Shown: positions 46,247 to 56,090 of the stretch, piece after piece
Layout of the letters: every line of letters starts with the position of its first letter
Position numbering within the stretch: the first letter of the stretch is position 1
NCBI GenBank assembly: GCA_016931715.1
Contig: JAFGEF010000168.1
Span: 1 to 64,000 of the forward strand
Length of the DNA: 64,000 nucleotides
Direction of reading: 5' to 3'
Origin: Sedimentisphaerales bacterium
GTDB taxonomy: Bacteria > Planctomycetota > Phycisphaerae > Sedimentisphaerales > Anaerobacaceae
The notes under the pieces: generated by a model
Seen by the model: the letters and a program-made list of their open reading frames with translations, nothing else
The model's database searches: none
Told to the model about the DNA's origin: nothing
Program-made: the position numbers and the translations under genes

Positions 46247-46302
46247 ATATAAGATTTGCATCTTTGGTTTTATGAAATGATTCTTGCCGTAAGAAAATAA
46301 AC

Positions 46303-48375
46303 ATGGGTACTCTGGCCGAAATAAGAAATATTGGGATTATGGCTCATATTGACGCCGGTAAAACAACTGTATCCGAGCGCATATTATATTATTCCGGCAA
46401 AACCTATAAGATGGGGGAAGTCCATGACGGTACAGCAGTAATGGATTTCATGGAAGAAGAGCAGGAAAGAGGTATTACAATAACTTCCGCAGCTACAAAA
46501 TGCCCTTGGAAGGGTTATGATATAAATCTTATTGATACTCCCGGGCACATTGATTTTACTGCTGAAGTTGAAAGGTCGTTGCGAGTTCTTGACGGGGCAG
46601 TTGCCGTGTTTGACGCCAGTGAAGGAGTACAGGCACAAAGCGAAACAGTCTGGAGGCAGGGGAAAAAGTATGAACTTCCTTGTCTCTGCTATGTGAATAA
46701 AATGGATAAAGTTGGCGCAGATTTCGAAATGACTATTGAAAGCATTCGCAATAAACTTCTTGCGGTTCCTGTTGTGATGCAAATTCCAATAGGAGCAGAA
46801 GATTCGTTTGAAGGTATAATTGACCTTTTGAAAATGCAGGCTGTTTTCTATAAAACAGAAAAAATGGGAGCCACTTTTGAAGAGACAGAAATTCCTTTAC
46901 GATTGCAGAAAAAAGCTCAGAAACAAAGAAATCTTTTAATTGAAACTGCTGCTGAATATGATGAGGAATTGATGGATTGCTATGTTCACGATAAAGCTAT
47001 AAGCAGTGAAATGATTATGCGGGCAGTCAGAAATGGAACCATTAGCAATAAAATTAATCCTGTCTTTGTCGGCTCAGCCTTGAAATATATTGGTGTTCAG
47101 CGTCTGCTTGATGGCGTTGTAGCATATTTGCCTTCCCCCCTGGAAAAACCTGTTATAGAAGGACACAAACCGGGCGATGAAGGTAAAAAGATATCTATAA
47201 AATGCGATCCGAATGATACTCTCGTAGCGCTTGCGTTTAAGATTACAAGCGATGCCCATGGTGATTTATACTTTTTAAGAATTTACCAGGGCAAACTTAA
47301 AACAGGCAGCAGAATCCTGAATCCAAATCGCGATAAAAAGGAAAATATTACCCGAATATTCGAGATGCATGCAAATGAACGAAAAGTACTGGATTCATGC
47401 AGTGCAGGTGATATTGTTGCTGTTGTAGGTTTAAAACAAACTCTGACAGGTGATACTATCTGCGATTCCAGAAAACCTGTTTGTTTGCCAAGCATTTCTT
47501 TCCCCAAGACGGTTATCAATATGTCAATTGAGCCTCAAAGTGCCGCTGAAAGGGCGAAACTGAACGATGCCCTGGCGGATTTGAAGCGTGAAGATCCGAC
47601 TTTTGAATGTAAGGTTGATAGCGAAACCGGTCAAACTATAATTAGCGGCATGGGAGAATTGCATCTGGAAGTATTGCAGCATAAGCTCATAAGAGAAAGA
47701 GGACTGAATATTCGTATTGGTAAACCCCGCGTAGCATATAAAGAAGCGATTACGCAAACTACACAAGCAGAAGGTAAGTTTGTGCGTCAAACAGGGGGTC
47801 ATGGGCAATATGGGCATGTAGTGTTGCGGATAGACCCTCTTTTAACAGGAGATGGACATTGGTGTGATGATTTTGAATTTGTCAATGAATCCGGTGGTGA
47901 TGCCGTACCTAAAGAATATGTTATTGATGTAGAACGTGGCTGTAAAGATGCCTTAGGCTGCGGCGCATTGAGCGGCTATCCTGTTATTGGGGTAAAAATA
48001 ACTTTAATTGACGGCTCATTTCATTCTGTGGATTCATCAGGCCTGGCTTTTGAGCAGGCCGCGTCAATAGCAATGGAAAAATTGATTAAACAGGCAGGTC
48101 CGGTTTTGCTTGAGCCAGTCATGAGGCTTCAAATAGTTGTTCCGCAGGCTAATTTCGGGTCTGTACAGGGTAATTTGCTTTCAAGAAGGGGCTTAATTAC
48201 CGATAGCCATATTCATGGAAATATGCAGGTTATTGATGCCAAAGCACCTCTTGCTGAAATGTTTGGTTATTCCAGTGAAATCAGGAGTTTAACCGCTGGT
48301 CGAGGTTCTTTTACCATGGAGCCATTAAATTATGAAATGGTTCCTGAGCAGATAGCCCGGGAAATTATTTTATAA
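46303..48375 (+). CDS. fusA: translation elongation factor G
   Basis: 690 aa. GTPase motifs AHIDAGKTT, ERGITITSAAT (normal switch I, unlike the EF-Tu here), DTPGHIDFTAEV and NKMDKVGADF; domain IV with HGQYGHVVLRIDP and GYPVIGVKITLIDGSFHSVDSS; C-terminal domain V. It moves tRNAs and mRNA through the ribosome and helps recycling with Frr. Lies after rpsG; no second copy is seen in the window. Confidence 0.97.
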   Translation: MGTLAEIRNIGIMAHIDAGKTTVSERILYYSGKTYKMGEVHDGTAVMDFMEEEQERGITITSAATKCPWKGYDINLIDTPGHIDFTAEVERSLRVLDGAVAVFDASEGVQAQSETVWRQGKKYELPCLCYVNKMDKVGADFEMTIESIRNKLLAVPVVMQIPIGAEDSFEGIIDLLKMQAVFYKTEKMGATFEETEIPLRLQKKAQKQRNLLIETAAEYDEELMDCYVHDKAISSEMIMRAVRNGTISNKINPVFVGSALKYIGVQRLLDGVVAYLPSPLEKPVIEGHKPGDEGKKISIKCDPNDTLVALAFKITSDAHGDLYFLRIYQGKLKTGSRILNPNRDKKENITRIFEMHANERKVLDSCSAGDIVAVVGLKQTLTGDTICDSRKPVCLPSISFPKTVINMSIEPQSAAERAKLNDALADLKREDPTFECKVDSETGQTIISGMGELHLEVLQHKLIRERGLNIRIGKPRVAYKEAITQTTQAEGKFVRQTGGHGQYGHVVLRIDPLLTGDGHWCDDFEFVNESGGDAVPKEYVIDVERGCKDALGCGALSGYPVIGVKITLIDGSFHSVDSSGLAFEQAASIAMEKLIKQAGPVLLEPVMRLQIVVPQANFGSVQGNLLSRRGLITDSHIHGNMQVIDAKAPLAEMFGYSSEIRSLTAGRGSFTMEPLNYEMVPEQIAREIIL

Positions 48376-48411
48376 AATTTAAAATATTTTAAAATTTTTT
48401 CCAACATTTTG

Positions 48412-48438
48412 TTGACATTGATAATGTTGTGTGATAAT
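48412..48438 (+). promoter_or_regulatory. promoter of the S10 operon
   Basis: Perfect TTGACA (48412-48417) and an extended -10, TGTGATAAT (GATAAT 48433-48438), with a 15-nt spacer; alternatively TAATTT after 17 nt. It lies 373 bp upstream of rpsJ. Confidence 0.5.
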
Positions 48439-48444
48439 TTTAGA

Positions 48445-48810
48445 GGTTTTCAGCCGTAGCGAGCATAGTCACGGATGACTTTGCGAAACTTTTTTAGTTG
48501 GGCTGTGGCAAATCGAATTGTTAGTCAAGGATGGTTTATTGGTTTTTTTAGGGGTGTACCTGAATCCAAAATAATTTTTGGATGGGTCGCTGCAAGAGTA
48601 GCAGCCCCAAGTCTTAAGGAAGGCGAATTTGATAACTGAAGATTAGTTAATAAAAGAAATAATCAAAAGTAAATCAAAAAGGCCTTTCCTGCCGTTGTTA
48701 GATAAAGTTAATATTGTTGATTACACTAAAACTATAACCTTATTAGGATTTGCTGATTAATCAGCGAGCTACAAAAGGCTAAAAAGAAGGTAGTAGCAAA
48801 AAGGAAAGTT
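48445..48810 (+). promoter_or_regulatory. long structured 5' leader of the S10 operon
   Basis: About 365 nt of untranslated leader. It contains two abutting hairpins, ATCCAAAA-TAAT-TTTTGGAT (48564-48583) and GGGTCGCTGC...GCAGCCCC (48584-48608), and further weak stems. No credible ORF. Such a leader could mediate ribosomal-protein autoregulation; which protein binds is unknown. Confidence 0.45.
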
Positions 48811-49125
48811 ATGGCTACTGAAACAGAAAGAATCAGAATAAAGATGGAATCCTACGATCACAGGACTCTTGATACATCCGCCAAGGAAATAGTAGATCAT
48901 GCTCGAAAAACAAACGCAAGGGTCAGCGGTCCTGTTCCATTGCCCACTCGGGTTGAAAGATATACAGTTTTACGAAGTCCTCACATTGATAAAAAATCAC
49001 GTGAGCAGTTTGAATTGAGAACCCATAAGCGTCTGATTGATATTCATGAAGCTAATGCACGAACTGTTGAGGTATTGAATCGTTTAGTTGTGCCTGCGGG
49101 TGTTTTTGTAAGGATAAAAGCCTGA
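48811..49125 (+). CDS. rpsJ: 30S ribosomal protein S10
   Basis: 104 aa. Motifs [45 protein letters not shown] in conserved order, and HKRLIDIHE. First gene of the S10-spc-alpha cluster; also the NusB partner NusE in antitermination. Confidence 0.97.
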   Translation: MATETERIRIKMESYDHRTLDTSAKEIVDHARKTNARVSGPVPLPTRVERYTVLRSPHIDKKSREQFELRTHKRLIDIHEANARTVEVLNRLVVPAGVFVRIKA

Positions 49126-49162
49126 TAAATTATTTTCAGGTTTAAATTAGGAAAAATAAGTA

Positions 49163-49828
49163 ATGGCAATGCTGTTAGGTAAAAAAGTTGGAATAACGCA
49201 AGTTTATGACGAATCAGGTAGTATGGTTCCTGTTACTGTTATACAAGCCGGTCCATGTGTCGTTATGCAGGTGAAAACACCTGAAACTGACGGTTATAAT
49301 GCAATACAGCTTGGTTTTGAAGATGTAAAGCCATCCCGAAGATTAAATCCTGCTATTGGTCATGCCAAAAAAGCCGGAGCAGTTCCGAAGAGATTTGTAA
49401 GAGAAATGCGTTTATCTGCAGATTCAAAAGAAGAATTTAAGACAGGAGATTCGCTTTCTGTTTCTGTTTTTGCTGAGGAAAAGTTGGTTGATATTACCGG
49501 AACCAGTAAGGGAAAAGGTTTTGCGGGCGTAATGAAAAGGTATCATTTTGGCGGAATGCCTGCTTCGCATGGTACAGAACGCAAACACAGATCTCCGGGT
49601 TCTCAGGCAGGTTATGGAACTGACCGTGGTCATGGCGGAAATATCAAAAAAGGCAAAAGAATGTCCGGCCATATGGGGTTTGTTCGTATTACATCCAAGA
49701 ATCATCAGCTTGTTAATATAGATAAAGATAATAATTTGTTGATTGTCAAGGGTTCTATCCCAGGTCCCGCAGACGGGTATTGTATTATCCGCAGTTCGAA
49801 AAAAGATGCTTCAACAGAGAAAAAATAG
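49163..49828 (+). CDS. rplC: 50S ribosomal protein L3
   Basis: 221 aa. GKKVGITQVYDESG..VPVTVI start, DITGTSKGKGFAGVMKR, and GSQAGYGTDRGHGGNIKKGK (in the variable tip near the peptidyl-transferase centre, slightly atypical). Conserved position after rpsJ. Confidence 0.96.
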   Translation: MAMLLGKKVGITQVYDESGSMVPVTVIQAGPCVVMQVKTPETDGYNAIQLGFEDVKPSRRLNPAIGHAKKAGAVPKRFVREMRLSADSKEEFKTGDSLSVSVFAEEKLVDITGTSKGKGFAGVMKRYHFGGMPASHGTERKHRSPGSQAGYGTDRGHGGNIKKGKRMSGHMGFVRITSKNHQLVNIDKDNNLLIVKGSIPGPADGYCIIRSSKKDASTEKK

Positions 49829-49903
49829 GTAAGTTGCTATTTAACGGGAAAATGATATAATCCCCGGAATAATAACCGGATTAAAAAAAAGAGACGTGAA
49901 AAA

Positions 49904-50539
49904 ATGATAGATTTGACTGTTTATAATATTCAGGGAAAAGAAGTCGAGAGCTTGAAGATAGATAAAGAAGCTCTGGGCGGTTCTATTAGATATCCGCTGC
50001 TTAAACAGGCTATCGTAATGTACCATGCAAATAAACATCTGGGGACTGCCGCAAATAAAGGCAGAAGCATGGTTGCTGGCTCAGATAAAAAACTATTTAA
50101 GCAAAAAGGTACAGGTAATGCCAGAGTTGGAAACAAGAGAACAGGCAAAAGGGTAGGCGGCGGAGTTACTTTTGCAAAGACTATGAGAGATTTCGGCAAG
50201 CAAATGCCAAAAAAGCAGAAAAAGTTAGCAAGAGATTCGGCAATATTGGCTAAGCTTCTGAAAAATAATATTGTTGTTGTTGACGAGCTTCGTTTTGAGA
50301 AACCTCGTACACGTGATTTTGTTAATGTTTTGAATAATCTGAAAATTGAGCGCAGTTGCCTTGTAACGGTTTATTCAGCGGACGAAAATATTTATAAATC
50401 AGCAAAGAATATTCCGCAAATAACTATTACGCCGGTCACTGATCTTAATGCCGGTGAAATTTGTTCTTTTCATAAGATGTTATTTACAAAAGAAGCGCTT
50501 TTGTCCGTCTTGAATCAAGATAAGGAAAATAATAATTAA
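49904..50539 (+). CDS. rplD: 50S ribosomal protein L4
   Basis: 211 aa. Core loop KGRSMVAGSDKKLFKQKGTG NARVGNKRTGKRVGGGVTF reaches into the exit tunnel; the rest is a standard alpha/beta fold. In other bacteria L4 represses the S10 operon through its leader. Confidence 0.95.
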   Translation: MIDLTVYNIQGKEVESLKIDKEALGGSIRYPLLKQAIVMYHANKHLGTAANKGRSMVAGSDKKLFKQKGTGNARVGNKRTGKRVGGGVTFAKTMRDFGKQMPKKQKKLARDSAILAKLLKNNIVVVDELRFEKPRTRDFVNVLNNLKIERSCLVTVYSADENIYKSAKNIPQITITPVTDLNAGEICSFHKMLFTKEALLSVLNQDKENNN

Positions 50540-50550
50540 CAGGTATTATT

Positions 50551-50829
50551 GTGGATGATTTTAACGTTATAATCAGGCCTTTAGTTACAGAGCAGGGAAT
50601 GCACTTTGCGAATGTTAAGAGTGCGTATTCTTTCGAAGTAAATAAAAAGGCGAATAAAGCACAGATAAAGAACGCCGTAGAGAAAATATACAACGTCAAG
50701 GTTGAGAAAGTAAGAACTGCCAATCGTCCTGGTAAATATCGTCGCAAAGGCAGGACTTACGGTCAGACACCAAGCTGGAAGAAGGCAGTTGTGTTTTTGA
50801 AGCCGGAATTTCATATTGATTTGTTTTAG
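50551..50829 (+). CDS. rplW: 50S ribosomal protein L23
   Basis: 92 aa from GTG 50551. Motifs VIIRPLVTEQGMHFANVKSAYSFEV and KKANKAQIKNAVEKIYNVKV, RRKGRTYGQTPSWKKAVV. A tunnel-exit protein and docking point for trigger factor and SRP. Confidence 0.95.
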   Translation: MDDFNVIIRPLVTEQGMHFANVKSAYSFEVNKKANKAQIKNAVEKIYNVKVEKVRTANRPGKYRRKGRTYGQTPSWKKAVVFLKPEFHIDLF

Positions 50830-50851
50830 TTAATATTAAGAGATATACGTT

Positions 50852-51703
50852 ATGGGTATTAGAATTTATAGACCAACAAGTGCCGGACGAAGAAACAGTT
50901 CCGTCAATGATTATGCCGAGCTTACGGTTACTAAGCCTGAAAAGTCGCTTTGCAGGCGAATAAAAAAGACCGGCGGCAGAAATCATAAAGGAATTACGAC
51001 CTGCCGTTTCAGGGGCGGCGGCGCCAGAAGAATCTATCGTGTGATTGATTTCAAACGCGATAAAGATAATATTCCGGCAAAAGTGGCAACAGTGGAATAT
51101 GATCCAAACAGGAATTGCTTTATTTCCCTGTTGCATTATCTTGACGGCGAGAAAAGATATATTTTATCACCGTTTGGGATAAAATTAGGGGATATGGTGG
51201 AAAGCGGCATTTCATGTGAACCGAAAATGGGAAATGCGATGCCTTTGAGTTCAATTCCCGCTGGTCTTGAAATTCATAATGTCGAAATGAGAGCAGGTCA
51301 GGGCGGCAAGCTCGTAAGAGGTGCCGGTAACTCTGCAAGAATAGTTGCCAAGGAAGGTGACTGGGTAACAATCATTTTACCAAGCGGTGAAATGAGAATG
51401 ATTCGCAAGGAGTGCCGTGCTACAATCGGAAGATTAAGTAACCCGGATGATCAAAACGTTCGCATAGGTAAAGCAGGACGAATGCGTCATATGGGACGCA
51501 GAGGTCACGTTAGGGGAAAGGCACAGAATCCTGTAGCTCACCCGATGGGCGGCGGTGAAGGAAGAGCCAATGGCGGAAGACATCCCTGTTCGCCTACCGG
51601 TGTGCTTGCTAAAGGTGGAAAAACAAGGAATCCGAGAAATATAAGCAATAAAAGAATTATTAGAAGACGCAAAAGTACAAGAGAAAGACAATTGAGTATT
51701 TAA
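50852..51703 (+). CDS. rplB: 50S ribosomal protein L2
   Basis: 283 aa. It has the peptidyl-transferase-proximal motif NPVAHPMGGGEGRANGGRHP and the conserved GRNHKGITTCRFRGGGARRIYR. Normal length and order. Confidence 0.97.
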   Translation: MGIRIYRPTSAGRRNSSVNDYAELTVTKPEKSLCRRIKKTGGRNHKGITTCRFRGGGARRIYRVIDFKRDKDNIPAKVATVEYDPNRNCFISLLHYLDGEKRYILSPFGIKLGDMVESGISCEPKMGNAMPLSSIPAGLEIHNVEMRAGQGGKLVRGAGNSARIVAKEGDWVTIILPSGEMRMIRKECRATIGRLSNPDDQNVRIGKAGRMRHMGRRGHVRGKAQNPVAHPMGGGEGRANGGRHPCSPTGVLAKGGKTRNPRNISNKRIIRRRKSTRERQLSI

Positions 51704-51743
51704 TATAATTGTGAGAATAACTATACGATAAGAGTTACCATAT

Positions 51744-52013
51744 ATGGGAAGATCTCTGAAAAAAGGACCGTTCGTTGATGAAAAACTGTTAACCAAAGTG
51801 AACAAACAGGTTGCTGCAGGTTCGCATGAACCTATAAAAACCTGGGCAAGAAAGTGTACAATTGTTCCGGAATTTGTAGGTTATACTTTCCTTGTGCATA
51901 ATGGTAAAATCTTTAACAAGGTTTTTATAACGGAAGACATGGTTGGACATAAACTTGGTGAATTTTCACCGACAAGAATATTCAAGGGACATTCAAGTAA
52001 GAAGATTAAGTAA
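51744..52013 (+). CDS. rpsS: 30S ribosomal protein S19
   Basis: 89 aa. [14 protein letters not shown] start and the C-terminal signature [17 protein letters not shown]. Standard. Confidence 0.97.
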   Translation: MGRSLKKGPFVDEKLLTKVNKQVAAGSHEPIKTWARKCTIVPEFVGYTFLVHNGKIFNKVFITEDMVGHKLGEFSPTRIFKGHSSKKIK

Positions 52014-52083
52014 TGTGCAGTCAGAAACCTGGGCATAGTCAATAAAACATGCGACACGTTGTCTGAGTGTGAGAATGATAAAT

Positions 52084-52632
52084 ATGTTAAGTGCAGAAAA
52101 ATTAAAAGATATAAGTCGTGAGCGACAGGTGACTGTTGAGAAGTTAGCTAATCACCTTGTCAGGGCAGGATTCGACCAGAAGAAGGCGGTGTCCGCAGTT
52201 AAAAACTGGAAGAAAGGTCTTTTCAAGCCCATGCCGGGTGCAGAGGATATTCGTCGCCTTGCATCAGTTCTTTCCGTAGAAGTGAACGATTTGACTGACT
52301 GGCATTCTTCTTGCAAGTATGCTCCTGTTTCAGCACAGAAAGCACGTTTAGTTACACAGTTGATAAGCGGCAGAAGTGTTCAGGATGCGATGGATGTGCT
52401 GAAGTTCACAAGAAAACGCGCTGCATCGATAATTGATAAAGTTCTTAAAAGTGCGGTTGCAGATGCTGATGAGCAGCAGGCGGATGTTGATAATCTTTAT
52501 GTAAGCTGTGCCAGGATTGATGATGCTGGAATACGAATAGGTACTAAACGATGGATTCCTAAAGACAGGGGAAGAGCTCATTCGATACAAAAAAAAGCCT
52601 GTCATATACATATAACGGTAACACAAATATAA
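52084..52632 (+). CDS. rplV: 50S ribosomal protein L22 with N-terminal XRE-like HTH extension
   Basis: 182 aa from ATG 52084 (frame open from GTG 52069 and ATG 52075). Typical L22 is about 110 aa. Here the L22 domain begins near residue 77 (YAPVSAQKARLVTQLISGRSVQDAMDVLKF) and ends with the tunnel-loop region RWIPKDRGRAHSIQKKACHI. The first 75 residues read like a Cro/C1-type helix-turn-helix: VTVEKLANHLVRAGFDQKKA, then VKNWKKGLFKPMPGAEDIRR and LASVLSVEVNDLTDW. The fusion is in one open frame with no break between the parts. Function of the extension unknown. Confidence 0.93.
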   Translation: MLSAEKLKDISRERQVTVEKLANHLVRAGFDQKKAVSAVKNWKKGLFKPMPGAEDIRRLASVLSVEVNDLTDWHSSCKYAPVSAQKARLVTQLISGRSVQDAMDVLKFTRKRAASIIDKVLKSAVADADEQQADVDNLYVSCARIDDAGIRIGTKRWIPKDRGRAHSIQKKACHIHITVTQI

Positions 52633-52667
52633 TAATATAAATAAGAAATTATATATGAAATAAAATT

Positions 52668-53480
52668 ATGGGTCAGAAAACATCACCAATTGGTTTTAGA
52701 ACAGGAGTTACTCTCGGATGGCAGAGTACATGGTTTGCACCGAAAGCAAATTATGGAGAGTTTCTCGTTGAAGACCAGAAAATTCGTAAGTATGTTGATA
52801 AGAAATTTAATCGCAGTGTGCCTAATGGAGCCGTAGCAAAGGTTCAGATAATTCGCACACGCAATGAAGTGAAAGTGACACTTTACAGTGCCCGTCCCGG
52901 GGTAGTTATTGGTCCCAGGGGTGGTGAAGTTGATAAGTTCCGTGAGGAGCTTGAAGGGCTTACTGGTCGCAAAATAAGCGTCAATGTCATCGAAATAAAA
53001 GAGCCTGACCTGAACGCTTCTTTAGTCGCTGAAGCTATTGCAGAACAGCTCGGAAAACGTGCTTCATTTCGGCGTACGATGAAACAATTTTGTGAAAACG
53101 CAATGAACGCAGGAGCCAAGGGAGTGAAAATTGTTTGTTCAGGTCGTTTAGCAGGTTCGGAAATGGCCCGGAAAGAAATGCAGAAGCTTGGCAGTATCCC
53201 TTTGCATACCCTGGATGCCGATGTGGATTATGCTACGGCAACTGCAAGAACTACATATGGAGCTATCGGAATTAAGACCTGGATTTACAAAGGTAAATTT
53301 GGTGAAGAAAATGATCAGGCTATACCACATCAGCGTCGCCGTCAGTCGAAGCGTGTGAGCGCCGGTCCAAGAGGCAGGGACAGGTCAAAATTTGAAGGAG
53401 CTGAAAGCAGAAATGCTGAAAAAGCTGAATCACAACGGCCCGTTGAAAATAATGAAACGGATAATAATCAGGTCAGTTAA
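52668..53480 (+). CDS. rpsC: 30S ribosomal protein S3
   Basis: 270 aa. N-terminal MGQKTSPIGFRTGV, KH domain VVIGPRGGEVDKFREELEGL, C-domain GAKGVKIVCSGRLAGSEMAR and GAIGIKTWIYKG. A charged tail of about 55 residues extends beyond the usual end. Confidence 0.96.
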   Translation: MGQKTSPIGFRTGVTLGWQSTWFAPKANYGEFLVEDQKIRKYVDKKFNRSVPNGAVAKVQIIRTRNEVKVTLYSARPGVVIGPRGGEVDKFREELEGLTGRKISVNVIEIKEPDLNASLVAEAIAEQLGKRASFRRTMKQFCENAMNAGAKGVKIVCSGRLAGSEMARKEMQKLGSIPLHTLDADVDYATATARTTYGAIGIKTWIYKGKFGEENDQAIPHQRRRQSKRVSAGPRGRDRSKFEGAESRNAEKAESQRPVENNETDNNQVS

Positions 53481-53536
53481 AAACTGTATATTATAAAGTA
53501 ATAATATTTAAAAGAAGTAATACAAAGGTCTAAACT

Positions 53537-53956
53537 ATGGCAATGATGCCAAAAAGAGTTAAATATCGTAAGAGCCAGCGCGGCAAAATGAAAGGTAATG
53601 CCCACAGAAGCAATTATGTTGCTTTCGGGGAATACGGCCTTCAGGCTCTTGAGACCAGTTGGGTAACTGCCAAGCACATTGAAGCTGGCCGTGTAGCTGC
53701 AACACATTATTTACACAGGGAAGGAAAGGTTTATATCAGAATATTTCCTTGTAAGCCTGTAAGTTCCAAGCCTCTTGAAACAAGAATGGGAAAAGGTAAG
53801 GGCGAAACAGAATTTTGGACGGCCACTGTCAAACCTGGTCAGGTTTGTTTCGAGATCGGCGGTGTTGATGAAGATGTGGCAAAACAGGCATTAGTCAGGG
53901 TAGCCCATAAAATGCCGATTAAATGCAGATTTGTCAGGCGAAGACATTCGCTGTAA
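53537..53956 (+). CDS. rplP: 50S ribosomal protein L16
   Basis: 139 aa. [19 protein letters not shown] start, the signature [22 protein letters not shown], and [12 protein letters not shown] at the end. Lies at the A-site of the large subunit. Confidence 0.97.
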   Translation: MAMMPKRVKYRKSQRGKMKGNAHRSNYVAFGEYGLQALETSWVTAKHIEAGRVAATHYLHREGKVYIRIFPCKPVSSKPLETRMGKGKGETEFWTATVKPGQVCFEIGGVDEDVAKQALVRVAHKMPIKCRFVRRRHSL

Positions 53957-53972
53957 TAGAAAGTTGAAATAA

Positions 53973-54176
53973 ATGAAATCGCAGCAATATAGAGAAATGA
54001 GTCACGAAGAGCTCAATATGAAGCTGGAAGAGCTTGAAAAACATCTGTTTGATTTGCGTTCCCAGTCAGTTACAGAAAAGCTGGAAAACTCAAAAGCGAT
54101 AATTAATGCAAGACGTGACATTGCAAGAATAAAAACAATAATGCGCGAAAGAGCATTAGCTTCGATAAATAAATAA
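53973..54176 (+). CDS. rpmC: 50S ribosomal protein L29
   Basis: 67 aa helical hairpin: EMSHEELNMKLEELEKHLFDLR..SVTEKLENSKAI..ARRDIARIKTI. Follows rplP by 16 bp. Confidence 0.94.
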   Translation: MKSQQYREMSHEELNMKLEELEKHLFDLRSQSVTEKLENSKAIINARRDIARIKTIMRERALASINK

Positions 54177-54192
54177 AGGTTGGAAATAAAGG

Positions 54193-54453
54193 ATGCCGGA
54201 AAAAAAGTTAAAACCTGTAACAGCCGCAGTCATTAGTAAAAGCGGCAATAAAAGCGTAAAAGTTGCTATCGATTATAAGGTTAAACATCCAAAATACGGC
54301 AAGTATGTTAGACGCAGAACTACATTATCTGTTCACGACGAACATAATAAAAGTGCTGTTGGTGATATCGTGGAAATAGTAGAATCCAGGCCTTACAGTA
54401 AAACCAAGAGTTGGCGTCTGGTAAAGGTTTTGGAACATATAGTTCAGGAATAA
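54193..54453 (+). CDS. rpsQ: 30S ribosomal protein S17
   Basis: 86 aa OB-fold protein: SKSGNKSVKVAIDYKVKHPKYGKYVRRRTTLSVHDEHN in conserved order, then GDIVEIVESRPYSKTKSWRLV. Confidence 0.95.
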   Translation: MPEKKLKPVTAAVISKSGNKSVKVAIDYKVKHPKYGKYVRRRTTLSVHDEHNKSAVGDIVEIVESRPYSKTKSWRLVKVLEHIVQE

Positions 54454-54469
54454 TTGAGATTAGAATAGA

Positions 54470-54856
54470 ATGATTCAACAAGAAACAATGCTGGACATAG
54501 CCGATAATTCTGGTGTTAAATCGGCCTTGTGTATTAGAGTTCTCGGTAAAAGTGGTGCACGGGGAAAATTTTATAGATCCGTCGGCCATGTCGGGGATAT
54601 ACTTTGCGTTGCTATAAAAAAATCTTTGCCCACCTGCCAATTGGATGACAAGAAAGTACATAAATGTGTTATTATTCGTACGAAACATCCAATAAAGAGG
54701 CAAGATGGCAGCTATGTAAGATTTGACAGTAACGCAGCAGTGATGATTGATAATGACGGTAATCCGATAGGAACAAGAATTTTCGGAGCTGTTGCACGAG
54801 AGCTTCGTGAGAAAAACTATATGAAAATTATCTCACTGGCAAGTGAGGTAGTCTGA
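54470..54856 (+). CDS. rplN: 50S ribosomal protein L14
   Basis: 128 aa. [25 protein letters not shown] start, and [27 protein letters not shown] at the end. Slightly longer than the common 122 aa. Confidence 0.96.
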   Translation: MIQQETMLDIADNSGVKSALCIRVLGKSGARGKFYRSVGHVGDILCVAIKKSLPTCQLDDKKVHKCVIIRTKHPIKRQDGSYVRFDSNAAVMIDNDGNPIGTRIFGAVARELREKNYMKIISLASEVV

Positions 54857-54889
54857 AAAGTTTTCATGAAGCATGACAGGATATAATTT

Positions 54890-55219
54890 ATGGCTTTACA
54901 TATAAAAAAAGGTGATACAGTGGAAATAATTGCCGGGGATCATAAAGGCACTACCGGCAAGGTGTTGCGTGTTATTCCTGAAAAGGACCGAGTTATTGTT
55001 CAGGGACACAATCTTGTAAAAAAACATGTTAGACCTTCCCGCAAGAATCCTCAGGGAGGCAGAATAAATGTTGAGCAGCCTATCCATATAAGCAACGTTT
55101 TACCGGTAAATCCTAAAAGCTCTAAAGGCAGTAAAGTTAGGTTTAAAATTGAAAAAGACGGCAGCAAGAAACGCGTTGCAGTCGATGGTTCGGAAATTGG
55201 TGTTGTAAGAAAGGCATAA
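54890..55219 (+). CDS. rplX: 50S ribosomal protein L24
   Basis: 109 aa KOW-domain protein: HIKKGDTVEIIAGDHKGTTGKVLRVIPEKDRVIVQG, then VKKHVRPSRKNPQGGRI. Standard. Confidence 0.96.
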   Translation: MALHIKKGDTVEIIAGDHKGTTGKVLRVIPEKDRVIVQGHNLVKKHVRPSRKNPQGGRINVEQPIHISNVLPVNPKSSKGSKVRFKIEKDGSKKRVAVDGSEIGVVRKA

Positions 55220-55280
55220 TAACTGAAAATAACATTAATTAACTGGTTTCGACCGGTACTTTAATTATCAGAGATACGTA

Positions 55281-55823
55281 ATGGCACGTTTGAAAGATTT
55301 ATATAAAACAAAAGTTGTTCCAGGATTGATAAGTGAGTTTAATTATAAGAATCCTATGGCTGTTCCTCGCATGGAAAAGATTGTTCTTTCGATGGGCATT
55401 GGAAAAGCAATACAGGATAAGAAATTTCTGGAAATGGCAAAGAAAGACCTGACAATGATTTCAGGTCAAATACCTGTGGTATGCAAAGCCAAAAAAAGCG
55501 TCTCGAACTTCAAACTTCGTGAAGGAATGGATATAGGTTTGAAAGTTACGATTCGCGGGATCAGAATGTTTGAGTTTATGGACAGGCTGATTAATCTTGC
55601 AATACCGCGTGTACGCGATTTCAGGGGTCTTAATACTGAAGGCTTTGACGGCAGAGGGAACTATTCCATGGGATTGTCGGAACAAAGTGTTTTTCCTGAA
55701 ATAAACGCTGCTAAGGTCGAGTTTCAGCAGGGTATGAATATAACATTCGTTACAACGGCAAAAACCAATGACGAAGCAAGAAAGATGCTTCAGCTTTTTG
55801 GTATGCCTTTTAAGAAAGATTAG
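55281..55823 (+). CDS. rplE: 50S ribosomal protein L5
   Basis: 180 aa. Signature [63 protein letters not shown] in order. Binds 5S rRNA. Confidence 0.97.
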   Translation: MARLKDLYKTKVVPGLISEFNYKNPMAVPRMEKIVLSMGIGKAIQDKKFLEMAKKDLTMISGQIPVVCKAKKSVSNFKLREGMDIGLKVTIRGIRMFEFMDRLINLAIPRVRDFRGLNTEGFDGRGNYSMGLSEQSVFPEINAAKVEFQQGMNITFVTTAKTNDEARKMLQLFGMPFKKD

Positions 55824-55850
55824 GTTTGAATATGATTTTGGAGTGTGTAA

Positions 55851-56036
55851 ATGTCAACTAAGGCGCTTGAAAATAAAGCAGAAAAAAAGCAGAAATTTCG
55901 TGTAAGACAATACACACGCTGTCAGCTTTGCGGCAGGTCTAAAGCAGTATATCGGAAGTTTAAAATTTGCAGGATTTGTTTTAGAAACCTTGCCAATGAA
56001 GGTAAGATACCCGGAGTAAAAAAAGCAAGCTGGTAA
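55851..56036 (+). CDS. rpsZ: 30S ribosomal protein S14, zinc-binding type
   Basis: 61 aa, short (type Z) S14 with the zinc site [10 protein letters not shown]...CRICFRNLA and the end [11 protein letters not shown]. Confidence 0.95.
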   Translation: MSTKALENKAEKKQKFRVRQYTRCQLCGRSKAVYRKFKICRICFRNLANEGKIPGVKKASW

Positions 56037-56090
56037 TGCTGGTAAATATAGATTGTTTTAGGGCAGACACAATTTAAGAGAAATGGAAAT

